The position numbers were made by a program, and so were the translations under genes. From the NCBI GenBank assembly GCA_964621615.1, contig CAZUMW010000004.1:129428-193427 (forward strand): a stretch of 64,000 nt of DNA, read 5' to 3'. The stretch's first letter is position 1. Each line of letters begins with the position of its first letter. The notes under the pieces were generated by a model. That model had not been told where the DNA came from. It saw only the letters and a program-made list of their open reading frames with translations, and did not search any database. Of this stretch, positions 8,863 through 17,200 are shown one piece after another. This stretch comes from CAZUMW01 sp964621615 (lineage in GTDB: Bacteria; Desulfobacterota; WTBG01; CAIYCZ01; CAIRTM01).

Positions 8863-8916
8863 TGTCTGACCTCTCCGATTTTTATAGCTTTCATACTGCC
8901 ATATCTGAATACATAT

Positions 8917-8956
8917 ATGACATATGCGCCCGGATACATCCGGGCGCATATGTCAT
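8917..8956 (-). terminator. Perfect 40-nt intercistronic hairpin
   Basis: Two 17-base arms (8917-8933 and 8940-8956) are perfectly complementary, and the central ATACAT can add two more pairs, giving a 19-bp GC-rich stem. It begins 10 bases after the stop of the 852-residue protein gene in the direction of transcription. No T-run follows, so it is more likely an mRNA-stabilising or processing hairpin, or a partial terminator, that lowers expression of the two downstream genes. Confidence 0.6.
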
Positions 8957-8965
8957 GGCTACTAG

Positions 8966-11524
8966 CTAGTTGAAATCCTCACAGACATAATCTTCCTGAA
9001 AATCACTTCCGCCTCCCATCGAGCATCCGATTGAGGGTATGCCGGTGGCATAAAAATCTTTCCCGTCGGAGTTAAACGTGCAGCGTCCGCAGGTGCTGTC
9101 AACACACTTTTCATACCGACAGGTGCTGCCGAAGCTGACAACTACAGAATCGGCATCGGCTCCCTGCTGGCTTGCACAGATCGACCTGATATATTCCCTG
9201 TTTTCCGGTGTGTCTTCAGACGGCCACCCGTATTTCGGCGGAAAATCGGCACAATTGTTTTCGGTGAATGTGCTCGAGTAGCGGCAGCTGAACACGTTTG
9301 AGTCATCAGGACACGGCTCGGGGCACTCGCCGCAGTCAATCGGTGACGGGCAGTCATCAGGCGATGCCGCGCAGGTCCCGTCCCAGCACCGGAACGGCTG
9401 GTCAAGCGGGCAGCAATCCGCCGGGTCCGCCACACACTCGCCGTTGCTTTCACACTTGTGCGGTGTTTCAGCAGGACATCCGCCGACGAGCTTAAGGATT
9501 ACCTCTCTTTGCTCAACGTCACCGTCATGTGCGTCGCCGCCGAGCGGGAAGGTAACAAACGTGTTGTTGTCGATCACATAATCGTCATCTTCAGGAATGG
9601 GCGGGAATTTCGGATCCATCTGAAGATGGCTGTAAATGCGATACTGTCCATCAAGGAAGTACTCCCCGTAATATGTACAGCCGGGCACGATCACGGTGTA
9701 CGGGGGCATTCCCGGATCGATAATCTGATCGTAATATGTTCCGCCGTCCGGAGGACCGATCGGAGGGAATCCGGAGGACAGCTTGTAGTAAAACGCCACG
9801 AGCTGATGCGGTTCATAGGCCGGCTCGTTTGAGGTCGTTATGTTCAGTTCCAGCTTATCGCTGTCAGGGCATCTGCCGTTATCACATTCCGGCGTGATTG
9901 ACGGATCAGGGGTGATTTCGGTACACTCGCACGGTCCCCAGCAGTTGCCGCCATCGCTGCAAACCTGGTACCCGTCAGGCTGCTCATACCCGTCACAGGA
10001 GCACGGGCGGGTATCTCCCGGCTGGCATGATCCTGATTCAACACAGGTTACCGGATCGGACGGGGCATCGCGCACGCATCGCACGTCGCCAAGGCTGCAG
10101 ATATGGTTGAAGGCAAGACCGCCGTTTTCAAAAAGCACGCTGCCGATCCAGCGTTCATCATCAGCTGCCTCATCAACAGCCCACGTTTCAAGGTGGTGGT
10201 CTTCAGAAAACAGATCGATTTTATCACAGGTTCCGGTAAGGGGCTGTTTGAAATAGCACCCGTTGGCACCGGGTCCCCCAAACATGTCACCGCCAATACA
10301 GTTCAAATCGTAGCCGTCCAGCTTTGAAGAGCCGCTTACCACGCCGCATGAGCCGCCGGTTTCCGTTGTGGGGCATCCGTCAAGAATTGTTCGCAGCTCA
10401 TCGATCGTCGGCAGGCGCCAGTCATCGTATCCCCCAAGCTGCAGATCCTGGCAATACTGTATCGCCTCTTTTGAGCGAAGTCCGATATCGCTTGTATCGT
10501 AGGCCTTGCGCTGCGGATCCTGCCAGCACAGGCCGGTATCCGGATCGCACCATATGCTGTATTGCGTCATTGACAATGAATGAAGAACCGTTCCGCTTGT
10601 ACCGACAATATAGATATTATCCGCATCGGTACCCCATATGGCTTTCAGGTTTTCAGTGGCGTCGACGTCTTCAATGGACCATTCAGTACCATCATAATGA
10701 AGCACGGTACCGTTGTTGCCGACTGCATAGACATCATCTGAAGCAGCTCCCCAGACATCTTTCAGCGTTTCTGTTGTCGGACTTGTCATGCCTGACCAGC
10801 TGCTGCCGTCAAAATGAAGAATAACACCCCCTTCACCGACAGCAAATATATCGCTTTTTGCGGTACCCCAAATGCCGCGTATCGTTTCTGAGGTTGGAGT
10901 CGACCACGGATCGAGATCATGATGACCCCACCAGTCCTTGCCGTCGTATGCTCCAATGAAGCCGTCTTCACCGACAACGATTGTATCGCCGTTCGGCGCT
11001 GTCCACGCGCCATACAGATCTTCGTTATAGCTGTGCTGTTCCTGAGAATCAAAGTCATCACCGCTCCCATCGACTATATTGTAAAACTGAGGAACAAACC
11101 ATGCCCAGATGGTGTGGCATTTTCCGACAGATATCAATCTGTCTGTATCGCTGTCCGGCCCGCTTATGGCACGCAGCTTGTAGTTAGTGTAGGTACTGTA
11201 TACTTTATTCCAACCGGTCCCCTGGTTTCTAAAAATTCCGCGCTGCTCGCCGACTGCATACACGTTGTCTGCAGCGGTACCATATACATCATACAGCGTC
11301 CAGTCTTCACCGATAGTGCCCGCGGACCACGTGCTGCCGTCATAGCTCACCACCGTTCCGGAAGTGCCGACAACATAGATATCAGTATCGGAACTCCCCC
11401 AGATGCCTTTCAGATCGGCATTTGTTCCAATGTCAATACGTTCCCATGAGGCAAAGGCACTGCCGGCACAAATAAACAGCATAACCATGAGTGAAATTAT
11501 ACTTATAATACATCGATGCTTCAT
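8966..11524 (-). CDS. Secreted beta-propeller protein with DUF1566 domain and Cys-rich tail
   Basis: An 852-residue exported protein. The signal peptide is about residues 1-25, ending AGSAFAS. Six or seven repeats follow (about 26-325) of the type LKGIWGSSDTDIYVVGTSG...YDGSTWS, predicting a propeller. Next is a DUF1566/Lcl-like domain (about 330-480) with TGLCWQD and YDDWRLPTIDELRTIL. The C-terminal 370 residues are rich in Cys, Pro, Asp and Gly, with repeated C-x-x-G/D patterns that suggest disulfides. The start ATG has AGGAG 5 bases upstream and a 5' leader of about 190 bases. It leads an operon with a small lipoprotein and a second propeller protein. Function is unknown; extracellular binding is likely. 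Confidence 0.75.
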   Translation of the reverse strand: MKHRCIISIISLMVMLFICAGSAFASWERIDIGTNADLKGIWGSSDTDIYVVGTSGTVVSYDGSTWSAGTIGEDWTLYDVYGTAADNVYAVGEQRGIFRNQGTGWNKVYSTYTNYKLRAISGPDSDTDRLISVGKCHTIWAWFVPQFYNIVDGSGDDFDSQEQHSYNEDLYGAWTAPNGDTIVVGEDGFIGAYDGKDWWGHHDLDPWSTPTSETIRGIWGTAKSDIFAVGEGGVILHFDGSSWSGMTSPTTETLKDVWGAASDDVYAVGNNGTVLHYDGTEWSIEDVDATENLKAIWGTDADNIYIVGTSGTVLHSLSMTQYSIWCDPDTGLCWQDPQRKAYDTSDIGLRSKEAIQYCQDLQLGGYDDWRLPTIDELRTILDGCPTTETGGSCGVVSGSSKLDGYDLNCIGGDMFGGPGANGCYFKQPLTGTCDKIDLFSEDHHLETWAVDEAADDERWIGSVLFENGGLAFNHICSLGDVRCVRDAPSDPVTCVESGSCQPGDTRPCSCDGYEQPDGYQVCSDGGNCWGPCECTEITPDPSITPECDNGRCPDSDKLELNITTSNEPAYEPHQLVAFYYKLSSGFPPIGPPDGGTYYDQIIDPGMPPYTVIVPGCTYYGEYFLDGQYRIYSHLQMDPKFPPIPEDDDYVIDNNTFVTFPLGGDAHDGDVEQREVILKLVGGCPAETPHKCESNGECVADPADCCPLDQPFRCWDGTCAASPDDCPSPIDCGECPEPCPDDSNVFSCRYSSTFTENNCADFPPKYGWPSEDTPENREYIRSICASQQGADADSVVVSFGSTCRYEKCVDSTCGRCTFNSDGKDFYATGIPSIGCSMGGGSDFQEDYVCEDFN

Positions 11525-11718
11525 ATGGTCTCCTTTTGCTTTTTAATCCTTTTTTTGATATTACTTTCCGAACATGCACCATGTTCCGATACCAGTGCTC
11601 ACCTCCTTTCTTTTTGCGGTCAGGGTTATGTGAAACTGCAATCCTTACGATATAATGTACATTGTACACATAAATGTTTATTTTACTATTAATGCTATTT
11701 TGATGGTTATATGTATAC

Positions 11719-11747
11719 TTTATACGTTGTGATTTTATTCGTGTCAA
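11719..11747 (-). promoter_or_regulatory. Sigma-70 promoter, TTGACA-17-TATAAA
   Basis: Read on the minus strand, TTGACA (11742-11747) and TATAAA (11719-11724) are separated by exactly 17 bases, a near-perfect housekeeping promoter. It would drive the propeller operon with a 5' leader of about 190 bases. Confidence 0.75.
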
Positions 11748-11963
11748 GCAAGTATTTTTGAGTCACACCAGGTATTCAGCCGTAACCTGATACTTTTTTA
11801 AAAAAAATGTACCATTAATAACAGATACATTGCTTAAAAATATAATGTTATTTCATGTGCTTAAATGTTATTTGCAGGGAAAGATCGTTCAGCAGACATG
11901 GTTAAAACATTAGTAGAAAAAAATATTGGGGGAATTTTACAGGTGCCCGATCGCCTATACATC

Positions 11964-12006
11964 AAAAAAGGGGGATGTTTCGAATATCGAAACATCCCCC
12001 TTTTTT
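11964..12006 (-). terminator. Strong, probably bidirectional terminator
   Basis: A perfect inverted repeat with 19-base arms (11964-11982 and 11988-12006) and an AATAT loop. The arms combine a GGGGGATGTTTCG core with A6/T6 ends, so it can act in both directions. It lies about 150 bases downstream of the HAMP-protein gene and ends the minus-strand pilin/HD-GYP operon. Confidence 0.9.
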
Positions 12007-12152
12007 ACACACTGATCTATTGTAAATTATTAGTAATTCTATTCAGCAGAAGTCATATTTTTTCCATGAATAGCATAATCCTTTGCCGTATGCTCATTGC
12101 CAGCAGAAAGTGGAATGCTGAAATTACCCGTAAGAGTACGTTCCTGTACCGG

Positions 12153-12764
12153 TCAGGTCTGTTTTGGACCAATGATAAAAGAGGAAATTTCTTTATCTAT
12201 ATTGCTTGCATACTCCTGTAAGCGCTTAATATCATCGGCCACATACACAGTATCTGATTGTTCTGATGAACGTGCGTTTATCTCATTCAGCTTCCGCATA
12301 CACTGGCTATGCATATTTTTTAAACAGCTCATACGATCCGCGAGACTGTCAATCATAGCGTTTATATTGTCTGCTTCCTGGGTCAGCAAATCATGTTTGC
12401 GCAGGAAAACCTTTTGTGAAAGATCCGCCTGCCCTATCCTTTTAAATGTTTTGTTGAAATTGACCAGCGGGCCGCATATATGGTGGGTTACCGAGAGCTG
12501 ATGAATAAAGACTAAACATGCAACGAGAACGAGCGCTACCGGCAGCTTTTCTGCAATATCAATAAATATCACCGAAGCCTGATAGCGGGTTTCCAGGTTG
12601 TGTGACGACCCCATATATGAAATTATCGGAAACAAAACAATAGCAAGAGTAATCGCAGCTACCGAAAAAATATGAAATAAATTTATAATTATTAATTTAA
12701 TTTGAATATTTTTTCGCAGAAAATAATTCTTGAGCTTTCGCCTGTTTTTTATAGTGCTCATCAT
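12153..12764 (-). CDS. Short membrane protein with HAMP-like domain, no output domain
   Basis: A 203-residue protein with a basic N terminus, two transmembrane helices (about residues 24-50 and 73-93), and a HAMP-like segment that follows (PLVNFNKTFKRIGQADLSQK) leading into a coiled coil. There is no kinase, cyclase or MCP signalling domain after it, so it resembles a truncated receptor that may signal by pairing with another protein. The region is visibly AT-rich compared with neighbours. AAAGG sits 5 bases before the ATG. It is the last gene of the operon with pseudopilin, HD-GYP protein and lipoprotein, which suggests a link to cyclic-di-GMP control or pilus assembly. Confidence 0.6.
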   Translation of the reverse strand: MMSTIKNRRKLKNYFLRKNIQIKLIIINLFHIFSVAAITLAIVLFPIISYMGSSHNLETRYQASVIFIDIAEKLPVALVLVACLVFIHQLSVTHHICGPLVNFNKTFKRIGQADLSQKVFLRKHDLLTQEADNINAMIDSLADRMSCLKNMHSQCMRKLNEINARSSEQSDTVYVADDIKRLQEYASNIDKEISSFIIGPKQT

Positions 12765-12822
12765 GAGGCCTTTCTCATATGGTTATACACTCTGCACATC
12801 TGACAGATACAGCTCCTATCTT

Positions 12823-13194
12823 CTACTGCTGTGCCTTGGTCCAGACAACGTTATCCTGATTTTTGAAAGTAACTACCCTTTCATCATCAATTGTAAAATA
12901 ATAAACAGAAAGGACGAATTCGCCTGTGGTCTCATCGCCGTAATGGATGGTGAACTTTGTCCGGTTCCCCTCAGCACATGACTCAATACGATTGACGTGA
13001 TGTACATCCATATGTTTATTTGTGTTTCTAAAAATAATCCATCCGTCCTCCTTAAGCTCCCAGCTCGTTTCCTCATAGGGCTTCTGTGATGTCTGCCACA
13101 CACCGACAAGCGGGTTTGCCTCATCCATGCCGCTTCCGGAAAAACAGCCCGCAAAAAAACATATAATAAAAAGTGAAAGCACTCTTTTTTTCAT
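12823..13194 (-). CDS. Small lipoprotein, unknown
   Basis: From the ATG at 13194 this is a 123-residue lipoprotein: MKKRVLSLFIICFFAGC is a signal sequence with the lipobox FAGC. A longer start at 13206 adds four residues and cannot be excluded. The mature part begins NPLVGVWQTS and continues as alternating strands (SWELKEDGWIIFRNT, KFTIHYGDETTGEFVLSVYY), suggesting a small beta-barrel of the lipocalin-like type that often starts with a GxW motif. It lies between the HD-GYP gene and the HAMP protein gene. Function is unknown. Confidence 0.6.
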   Translation of the reverse strand: MKKRVLSLFIICFFAGCFSGSGMDEANPLVGVWQTSQKPYEETSWELKEDGWIIFRNTNKHMDVHHVNRIESCAEGNRTKFTIHYGDETTGEFVLSVYYFTIDDERVVTFKNQDNVVWTKAQQ

Positions 13195-13303
13195 AGGGGG
13201 CATCATCCCAATTCTTGACTGTTGAAATCCATTCGGCGTTACTTCCGCAGCAGCGCGGAGCGCGCAAAAGGTTTCCGATCAATATTAATCTTTTATGCGG
13301 TAT

Positions 13304-15418
13304 TCAACCGTACTGAACAACCTGCTCTGTCTTTAAAAAAACACGAAGGAACACATCGACGATCTCAGGATCAAACTGCTTTCCGGATTCCTGACGAACG
13401 ATTCTGACAACACTGTCAGGAGACTTTCCCGATCGATACGGCCTGTCTGAAACCATGGCGTCATACACATCAGCAACCGCAAGTATACGTGCAGATAATG
13501 TAATATGCTCCCCCGATAAACCCATTGGATATCCGGTGCCGTCATAATATTCGTGATGCTGCACAATAATACTGGTAATATCCGAATACGCTTCGATGGG
13601 CTCAAGTATACGGGCACCTATTTCCGGGTGTTTACAGATTATTTCATGCTCAGGCTCTGTGAGGCGATCCCGCTTGTCAAGTATTTCCACCGGAATGCCA
13701 ATTTTTCCGATATCGTGCAATAATGCTGCCCGATGCAACTTCTCGATTTCCTCTGCCGGAAGCCCCAGCTCCCGGGCAATTTCAACTGCCAGATCTGCCA
13801 CCCTCTCCGAGTGGCCTGCAGTCCAGGGCGACTTTGCATCAACGGTGCGTGCAAGCGCTCTGATGGTACCGCGGCTGAGGCTGCTGAGGTCCTGAATGAG
13901 ATTGGCATTGGTAAAAGCCACAGCCATTTGCTCTGCCAGATGCATAGCCTGAGTTACATCGTCATTAATATCAGCAGGTGCGTCATTATAGCCCAGAGCA
14001 ATCAAGCCTCCAAGGCTTCCCGCCAAGCGGACAGGCACTATCAATAACAGCTCGGCTTCAGGTTCCGCTAAATTCCTGAAAGCGGACGGACAGCCCTGCT
14101 CATGCGGTCTGAAAAAATGGGCTTTTTTTTCAAGAAGCGACTGCGCTTCACCGTCAGAGAGCGCCCCGGCCTCAAAGCAGCACATTTCGTTAAAAATATC
14201 ACCGATGCGGTATGTTTTTATTGGGCTGGCGGCTGTCGGCGCCAGGACCGATATGCTGACAAAAGTGCTTCTGAAAAATTTATCTGAATTCTGAAGCACG
14301 GTGCTGACGATGGTATCTATATGAAGCGACGACAGAATGCAGCGGTCAATTTCAGAGCGGGCTGACATTGCGTTAAAAAGCTTTTCCAGATTTTCGGCCA
14401 TGGTGTTAAATGATTCTCCCAGCTCTTCAAATTCATCGGCGCTCTTTATGGAAACGCGGCTTGTGAACTGCTTCCTGCCGATATTTCGTGCTGCATCTTT
14501 CAGCTTTTCAAGAGGCACCAGGCTCCGTCGGATCTGGATAAGGCTGAGCAGCATCACCACAAGTAATGAAAGCAGAAGCGCAAGAGGGAAAATCATTTTA
14601 AAATTGGCGACCGGTCTGTATACTTCTGCGGTTGGCATGCTCATGACAAGTGTCCATTTAGGAGCGGCAAACATATAATCAAGCAAAACAGTCCATCCGG
14701 CTGCAACGTATGTCTCCTGACTGTTTTCCCACTCAAAAGTCACCGGCCGTCCTCCCGTTCGCACATCATGCAATTTCATCAGAGGCATCCAGTCAATCGG
14801 CAGTGTGCTGTACAAAACACGGCCCGCGTCACCCAGAACACAAAGCTCGGTAAGGGGGGGGAGCATATCGGTAACCGCACGGCCCCACAAATATGAACGC
14901 TTGATTTTTCCGATTATCCCGCCTCTGCTGAGATCATCAGGAATACGGGCAACAGCCATATAATAATCGACCTGCTGCGAATCGCCGCAAACAGCAAGCA
15001 GCGGACGGCCGGATGCAAGATGTTTTTTTTGCTGAACGGCGAGATCTGATCCAAACACCGTCGCAGCGTCAGCAGGTACAGCATTGAAATCCTCGACGGC
15101 AATAAAAGAGCTGAATTTTCCGGAAATTCGTTTGTTTGTGATTTTATCAGCCTGAGATAATTGATTGTGTATGCCCGCGTGACGTCCTTTCATCATCATG
15201 TGAAGTTCAGCCTCCAGGAACCTGAGCCGCTCTATTGTGGACATGCCGAATGCTTTGCAATCCTGATAAAGGCGCCGTTCGGTCTCCGCCCGCAGATGTC
15301 CGATAACCTGCCTGAAGGATATGGCGCCGAGAATGGTGACCGGTATTAGCGCACACACCACAAAAAGCAGGACAATTCTTCTCCCCACCTTGCTTTTAAG
15401 AAATAATGATATTTTCAT
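13304..15418 (-). CDS. Membrane sensor with HAMP, GAF and HD-GYP (cyclic-di-GMP phosphodiesterase)
   Basis: A 704-residue sensor that probably degrades cyclic-di-GMP. It has a transmembrane helix near residues 15-35, a periplasmic Cache-like domain to about 270, a second helix (LALLLSLLVVMLLSLIQ), HAMP (about 300-355), a GAF-like domain (about 360-510) and a C-terminal HD-GYP domain. The catalytic motifs are intact: HSERVADLA, LLHDIGKIGIP with the HD pair, HHEYYDGTGYP with GYP, and ADVYDAM. It follows the pseudopilin gene by 16 bases and is probably cotranscribed. The pairing suggests control of pilus or secretion behaviour in response to a periplasmic signal. Confidence 0.88.
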   Translation of the reverse strand: MKISLFLKSKVGRRIVLLFVVCALIPVTILGAISFRQVIGHLRAETERRLYQDCKAFGMSTIERLRFLEAELHMMMKGRHAGIHNQLSQADKITNKRISGKFSSFIAVEDFNAVPADAATVFGSDLAVQQKKHLASGRPLLAVCGDSQQVDYYMAVARIPDDLSRGGIIGKIKRSYLWGRAVTDMLPPLTELCVLGDAGRVLYSTLPIDWMPLMKLHDVRTGGRPVTFEWENSQETYVAAGWTVLLDYMFAAPKWTLVMSMPTAEVYRPVANFKMIFPLALLLSLLVVMLLSLIQIRRSLVPLEKLKDAARNIGRKQFTSRVSIKSADEFEELGESFNTMAENLEKLFNAMSARSEIDRCILSSLHIDTIVSTVLQNSDKFFRSTFVSISVLAPTAASPIKTYRIGDIFNEMCCFEAGALSDGEAQSLLEKKAHFFRPHEQGCPSAFRNLAEPEAELLLIVPVRLAGSLGGLIALGYNDAPADINDDVTQAMHLAEQMAVAFTNANLIQDLSSLSRGTIRALARTVDAKSPWTAGHSERVADLAVEIARELGLPAEEIEKLHRAALLHDIGKIGIPVEILDKRDRLTEPEHEIICKHPEIGARILEPIEAYSDITSIIVQHHEYYDGTGYPMGLSGEHITLSARILAVADVYDAMVSDRPYRSGKSPDSVVRIVRQESGKQFDPEIVDVFLRVFLKTEQVVQYG

Positions 15419-15434
15419 TGCATACGCTCAAAGG

Positions 15435-16004
15435 TTAAAATTGCCAGGCATATCCGATATAGCCGCCGTTATTTGCGCGTATGATATCGTCCCGGCTCTG
15501 TTTTGCTGTAAGTGGCGGAACGCTTTTCCCGTCCCTGCCCAGGCTGTACAGGTCAAAATCGGTATTGATAGGTACCATAAACCTGTCTTTGCGGTATTTT
15601 CCTTTCCCGCCTTTGCCTCCCTTATTACCGCCGCCTGCTGACTCACTTGCAATTTTAAGATATTGATAGGAATTTCCCCAGGGGTCCTTCAGCGTAGCAC
15701 GGCCGATCTGCGCAAGATTATCGGGATATTTGTTGTTGGCAGTGTGATATGACAGTATATCTTTTCCAATAGTGCTGATGTCACCGATTGCTTTTATATA
15801 TCTCGCCTTGTCAAGGTAGCTGTAAAAGGAGGGGACTGCTATGGCTGAGAGAATTGTTATTATTGCTCCAACGACCAGCAGCTCAATAAGAGTAAACCCG
15901 TTATGTCGCGTTAACACATCGATAAAACCGGGTTTTTTCTCTAAAGACGCATGATGGAGAAAAAATGCACCGGATACGCATCGCTGCTTGGTTGCCAAAG
16001 CCAT
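15435..16004 (-). CDS. Type II secretion/type IV pilin-like prepilin (GspG-like)
   Basis: A 189-residue prepilin. The cleavage and assembly motif GFTLIELLVVGAIITILSA is intact, with Glu at mature position 5. Downstream, DPWGNSYQYL and DFDLYSLGRDGKSVPPL are typical of GspG-like major pseudopilins. A Gly/Lys-rich loop (GGGNKGGKGGKGK) interrupts the globular part, as in several related pilins. The ATG at 16004 has GAGG upstream but gives an unusually long leader of about 36 residues; a GTG 12 bases before the GFTLIE codons would give a classical short leader. It heads the operon with the HD-GYP sensor. Confidence 0.82.
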   Translation of the reverse strand: MALATKQRCVSGAFFLHHASLEKKPGFIDVLTRHNGFTLIELLVVGAIITILSAIAVPSFYSYLDKARYIKAIGDISTIGKDILSYHTANNKYPDNLAQIGRATLKDPWGNSYQYLKIASESAGGGNKGGKGGKGKYRKDRFMVPINTDFDLYSLGRDGKSVPPLTAKQSRDDIIRANNGGYIGYAWQF

Positions 16005-16162
16005 GATGCCTCAAACTACAAAAAGCGCCATATTGATTGATAGGACAAGGGCTGTGCCGCGGGCCTTAAACAGTGCTTATAATCATTATATCGGTCCGGT
16101 CTCCGATATTTTAAGCAGATTATTTCCCGGATGAGAAAGCAGCGAAATTGCAGAAAATATTT

Positions 16163-17053
16163 TCACCATGTTAAGTGCTCTGAACCATGCTTCTGCATAA
16201 CCCGATACAGAGAAAACACGCGCATAGGCTCTCTAACATTCTCTTTTATAAGCTGTATCGATCGCTCCAGTATACTAATAACACCATCAAGGTCTGTGTG
16301 CTCAGCAATAGTTTCTGCAATCACCGGGTGCCGTGCACCATGCCCGCCTGCAACTACCTTATATCCCATCCGCTCGACGCTGATAGCGGATTCAGGACAG
16401 AATTCCTCACAGCCGGCACACCGAATACACACCCGCTTATCAAACTGCGGCACCCCGTCCTGCATAGTGATCGCCCCCAGGCTGCAGTATTCTGCACACA
16501 GCCCGCAGCCGGTGCATGTGTCAGCAATAACTGCAACCTCATAGGATCCCAATATACCGAAATCTGAAAAATACGGAGACAGGCAGGCATTGGTGCATCC
16601 GGTGATCGTTATCCTGAATTCATTATGCGGCATGACAGCATCCTTTGTAAGATCCATCATGATATCCGTAACGCCAAAACGACGAAGCGCCCGGCGAAGT
16701 GGAGGCAGCAGCCGCTTCATGTTCTCTATCTTCATATTCGATGCAGCACCATATTTGCTGGGACACATGTTAATGCTGTAGAGCTCATTTTCGTCCGCGT
16801 CATCAAACAGCTCATCAGGCACCAGCGGCTCCTCAAGCTCACCCCTGACCATGGCTCTAAGCTTTCTCATGACATCACGGCCGATCGCACGATCATAATT
16901 TTTATCCGCCGTGCGTACGGTTTCAATCCCTATTGTATCAAGCCCTTGATTTCTTGCAATTCGCTCGCACTCAAACCGTGCATATCGCTGCAGCATCGGT
17001 GGCAGCGGAAGCTCCTGCAACGCCTGCTCTGCTTCCTGTGTCCATTTTTTCAT
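16163..17053 (-). CDS. Dissimilatory sulfite reductase-like protein with PCP_red and ferredoxin domains
   Basis: A 296-residue cytoplasmic redox protein. Residues about 15-55 resemble the small PCP_red domain of light-independent protochlorophyllide reductase. The middle resembles the nitrite/sulfite reductase 4Fe-4S half-domain, with GCTNACLSP giving C153 and C157. Two 4Fe-4S ferredoxin motifs follow (C180/183/186/190 and C209/212/215/219). The other half of the siroheme-cluster motif (C-x5-C) is not seen; only C97 lies in that region, so siroheme binding is doubtful. GGAGG precedes the start. It is divergent from the ergothioneine synthase across a 147-base gap, so an electron or sulfur supply role is possible but unproven. 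Confidence 0.75.
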   Translation of the reverse strand: MKKWTQEAEQALQELPLPPMLQRYARFECERIARNQGLDTIGIETVRTADKNYDRAIGRDVMRKLRAMVRGELEEPLVPDELFDDADENELYSINMCPSKYGAASNMKIENMKRLLPPLRRALRRFGVTDIMMDLTKDAVMPHNEFRITITGCTNACLSPYFSDFGILGSYEVAVIADTCTGCGLCAEYCSLGAITMQDGVPQFDKRVCIRCAGCEEFCPESAISVERMGYKVVAGGHGARHPVIAETIAEHTDLDGVISILERSIQLIKENVREPMRVFSLYRVMQKHGSEHLTW

Positions 17054-17142
17054 AGGTATTTACCTCCTGTATTAACATATATATTTTAATGATTTACATA
17101 GTAAAAATATATCTAGAATAAATGTTTTGTTTTTTTCAACTC

Positions 17143-17170
17143 TTGACTTATATACGCTGGGTTTTATTCT
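17143..17170 (+). promoter_or_regulatory. Possible promoter of the ergothioneine locus, TTGACT-16-TATTCT
   Basis: TTGACT (17143-17148) and TATTCT (17165-17170) are spaced by 16 bases, just upstream of the fusion gene. It is a moderate match to a housekeeping promoter; a transcript starting near 17177 would have a short leader to the GTG at 17201. Confidence 0.45.
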
Positions 17171-17200
17171 GTCAAATAAGAAAACATACAGAGCACCGCC

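Larger units (their letters stand above)
11525..12152. other. 628-bp AT-rich intergenic region with promoter, leader and terminator
   Basis: This gap holds no convincing gene. From right to left it has the hairpin terminator of the pilin/HD-GYP operon (11964-12006), an AT-rich stretch with no recognised site, a consensus minus-strand promoter (11719-11747), and a leader of about 190 bases. The leader contains a small GAACATG/CATGTTC hairpin at 11570-11586 and an AGGAGGTGAGC stretch that looks like a ribosome site without a credible reading frame. An open plus-strand frame at 11865-12221 lacks a ribosome site and crosses the terminator. Confidence 0.6.

Noticed and set aside
10919..11449. Open plus-strand frame of 176 codons
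   Set aside because: Antisense to the propeller repeats of the 852-residue protein; arises from repeat composition.
11865..12221. Open plus-strand frame of 118 codons
   Set aside because: It has no ribosome site, crosses the perfect hairpin terminator and overlaps the HAMP protein gene on the other strand.
16005..16162. Possible cyclic-di-GMP riboswitch upstream of the pseudopilin/HD-GYP operon
   Set aside because: The conserved core of the GEMM class was not found; only a TATAAT-like box is visible.
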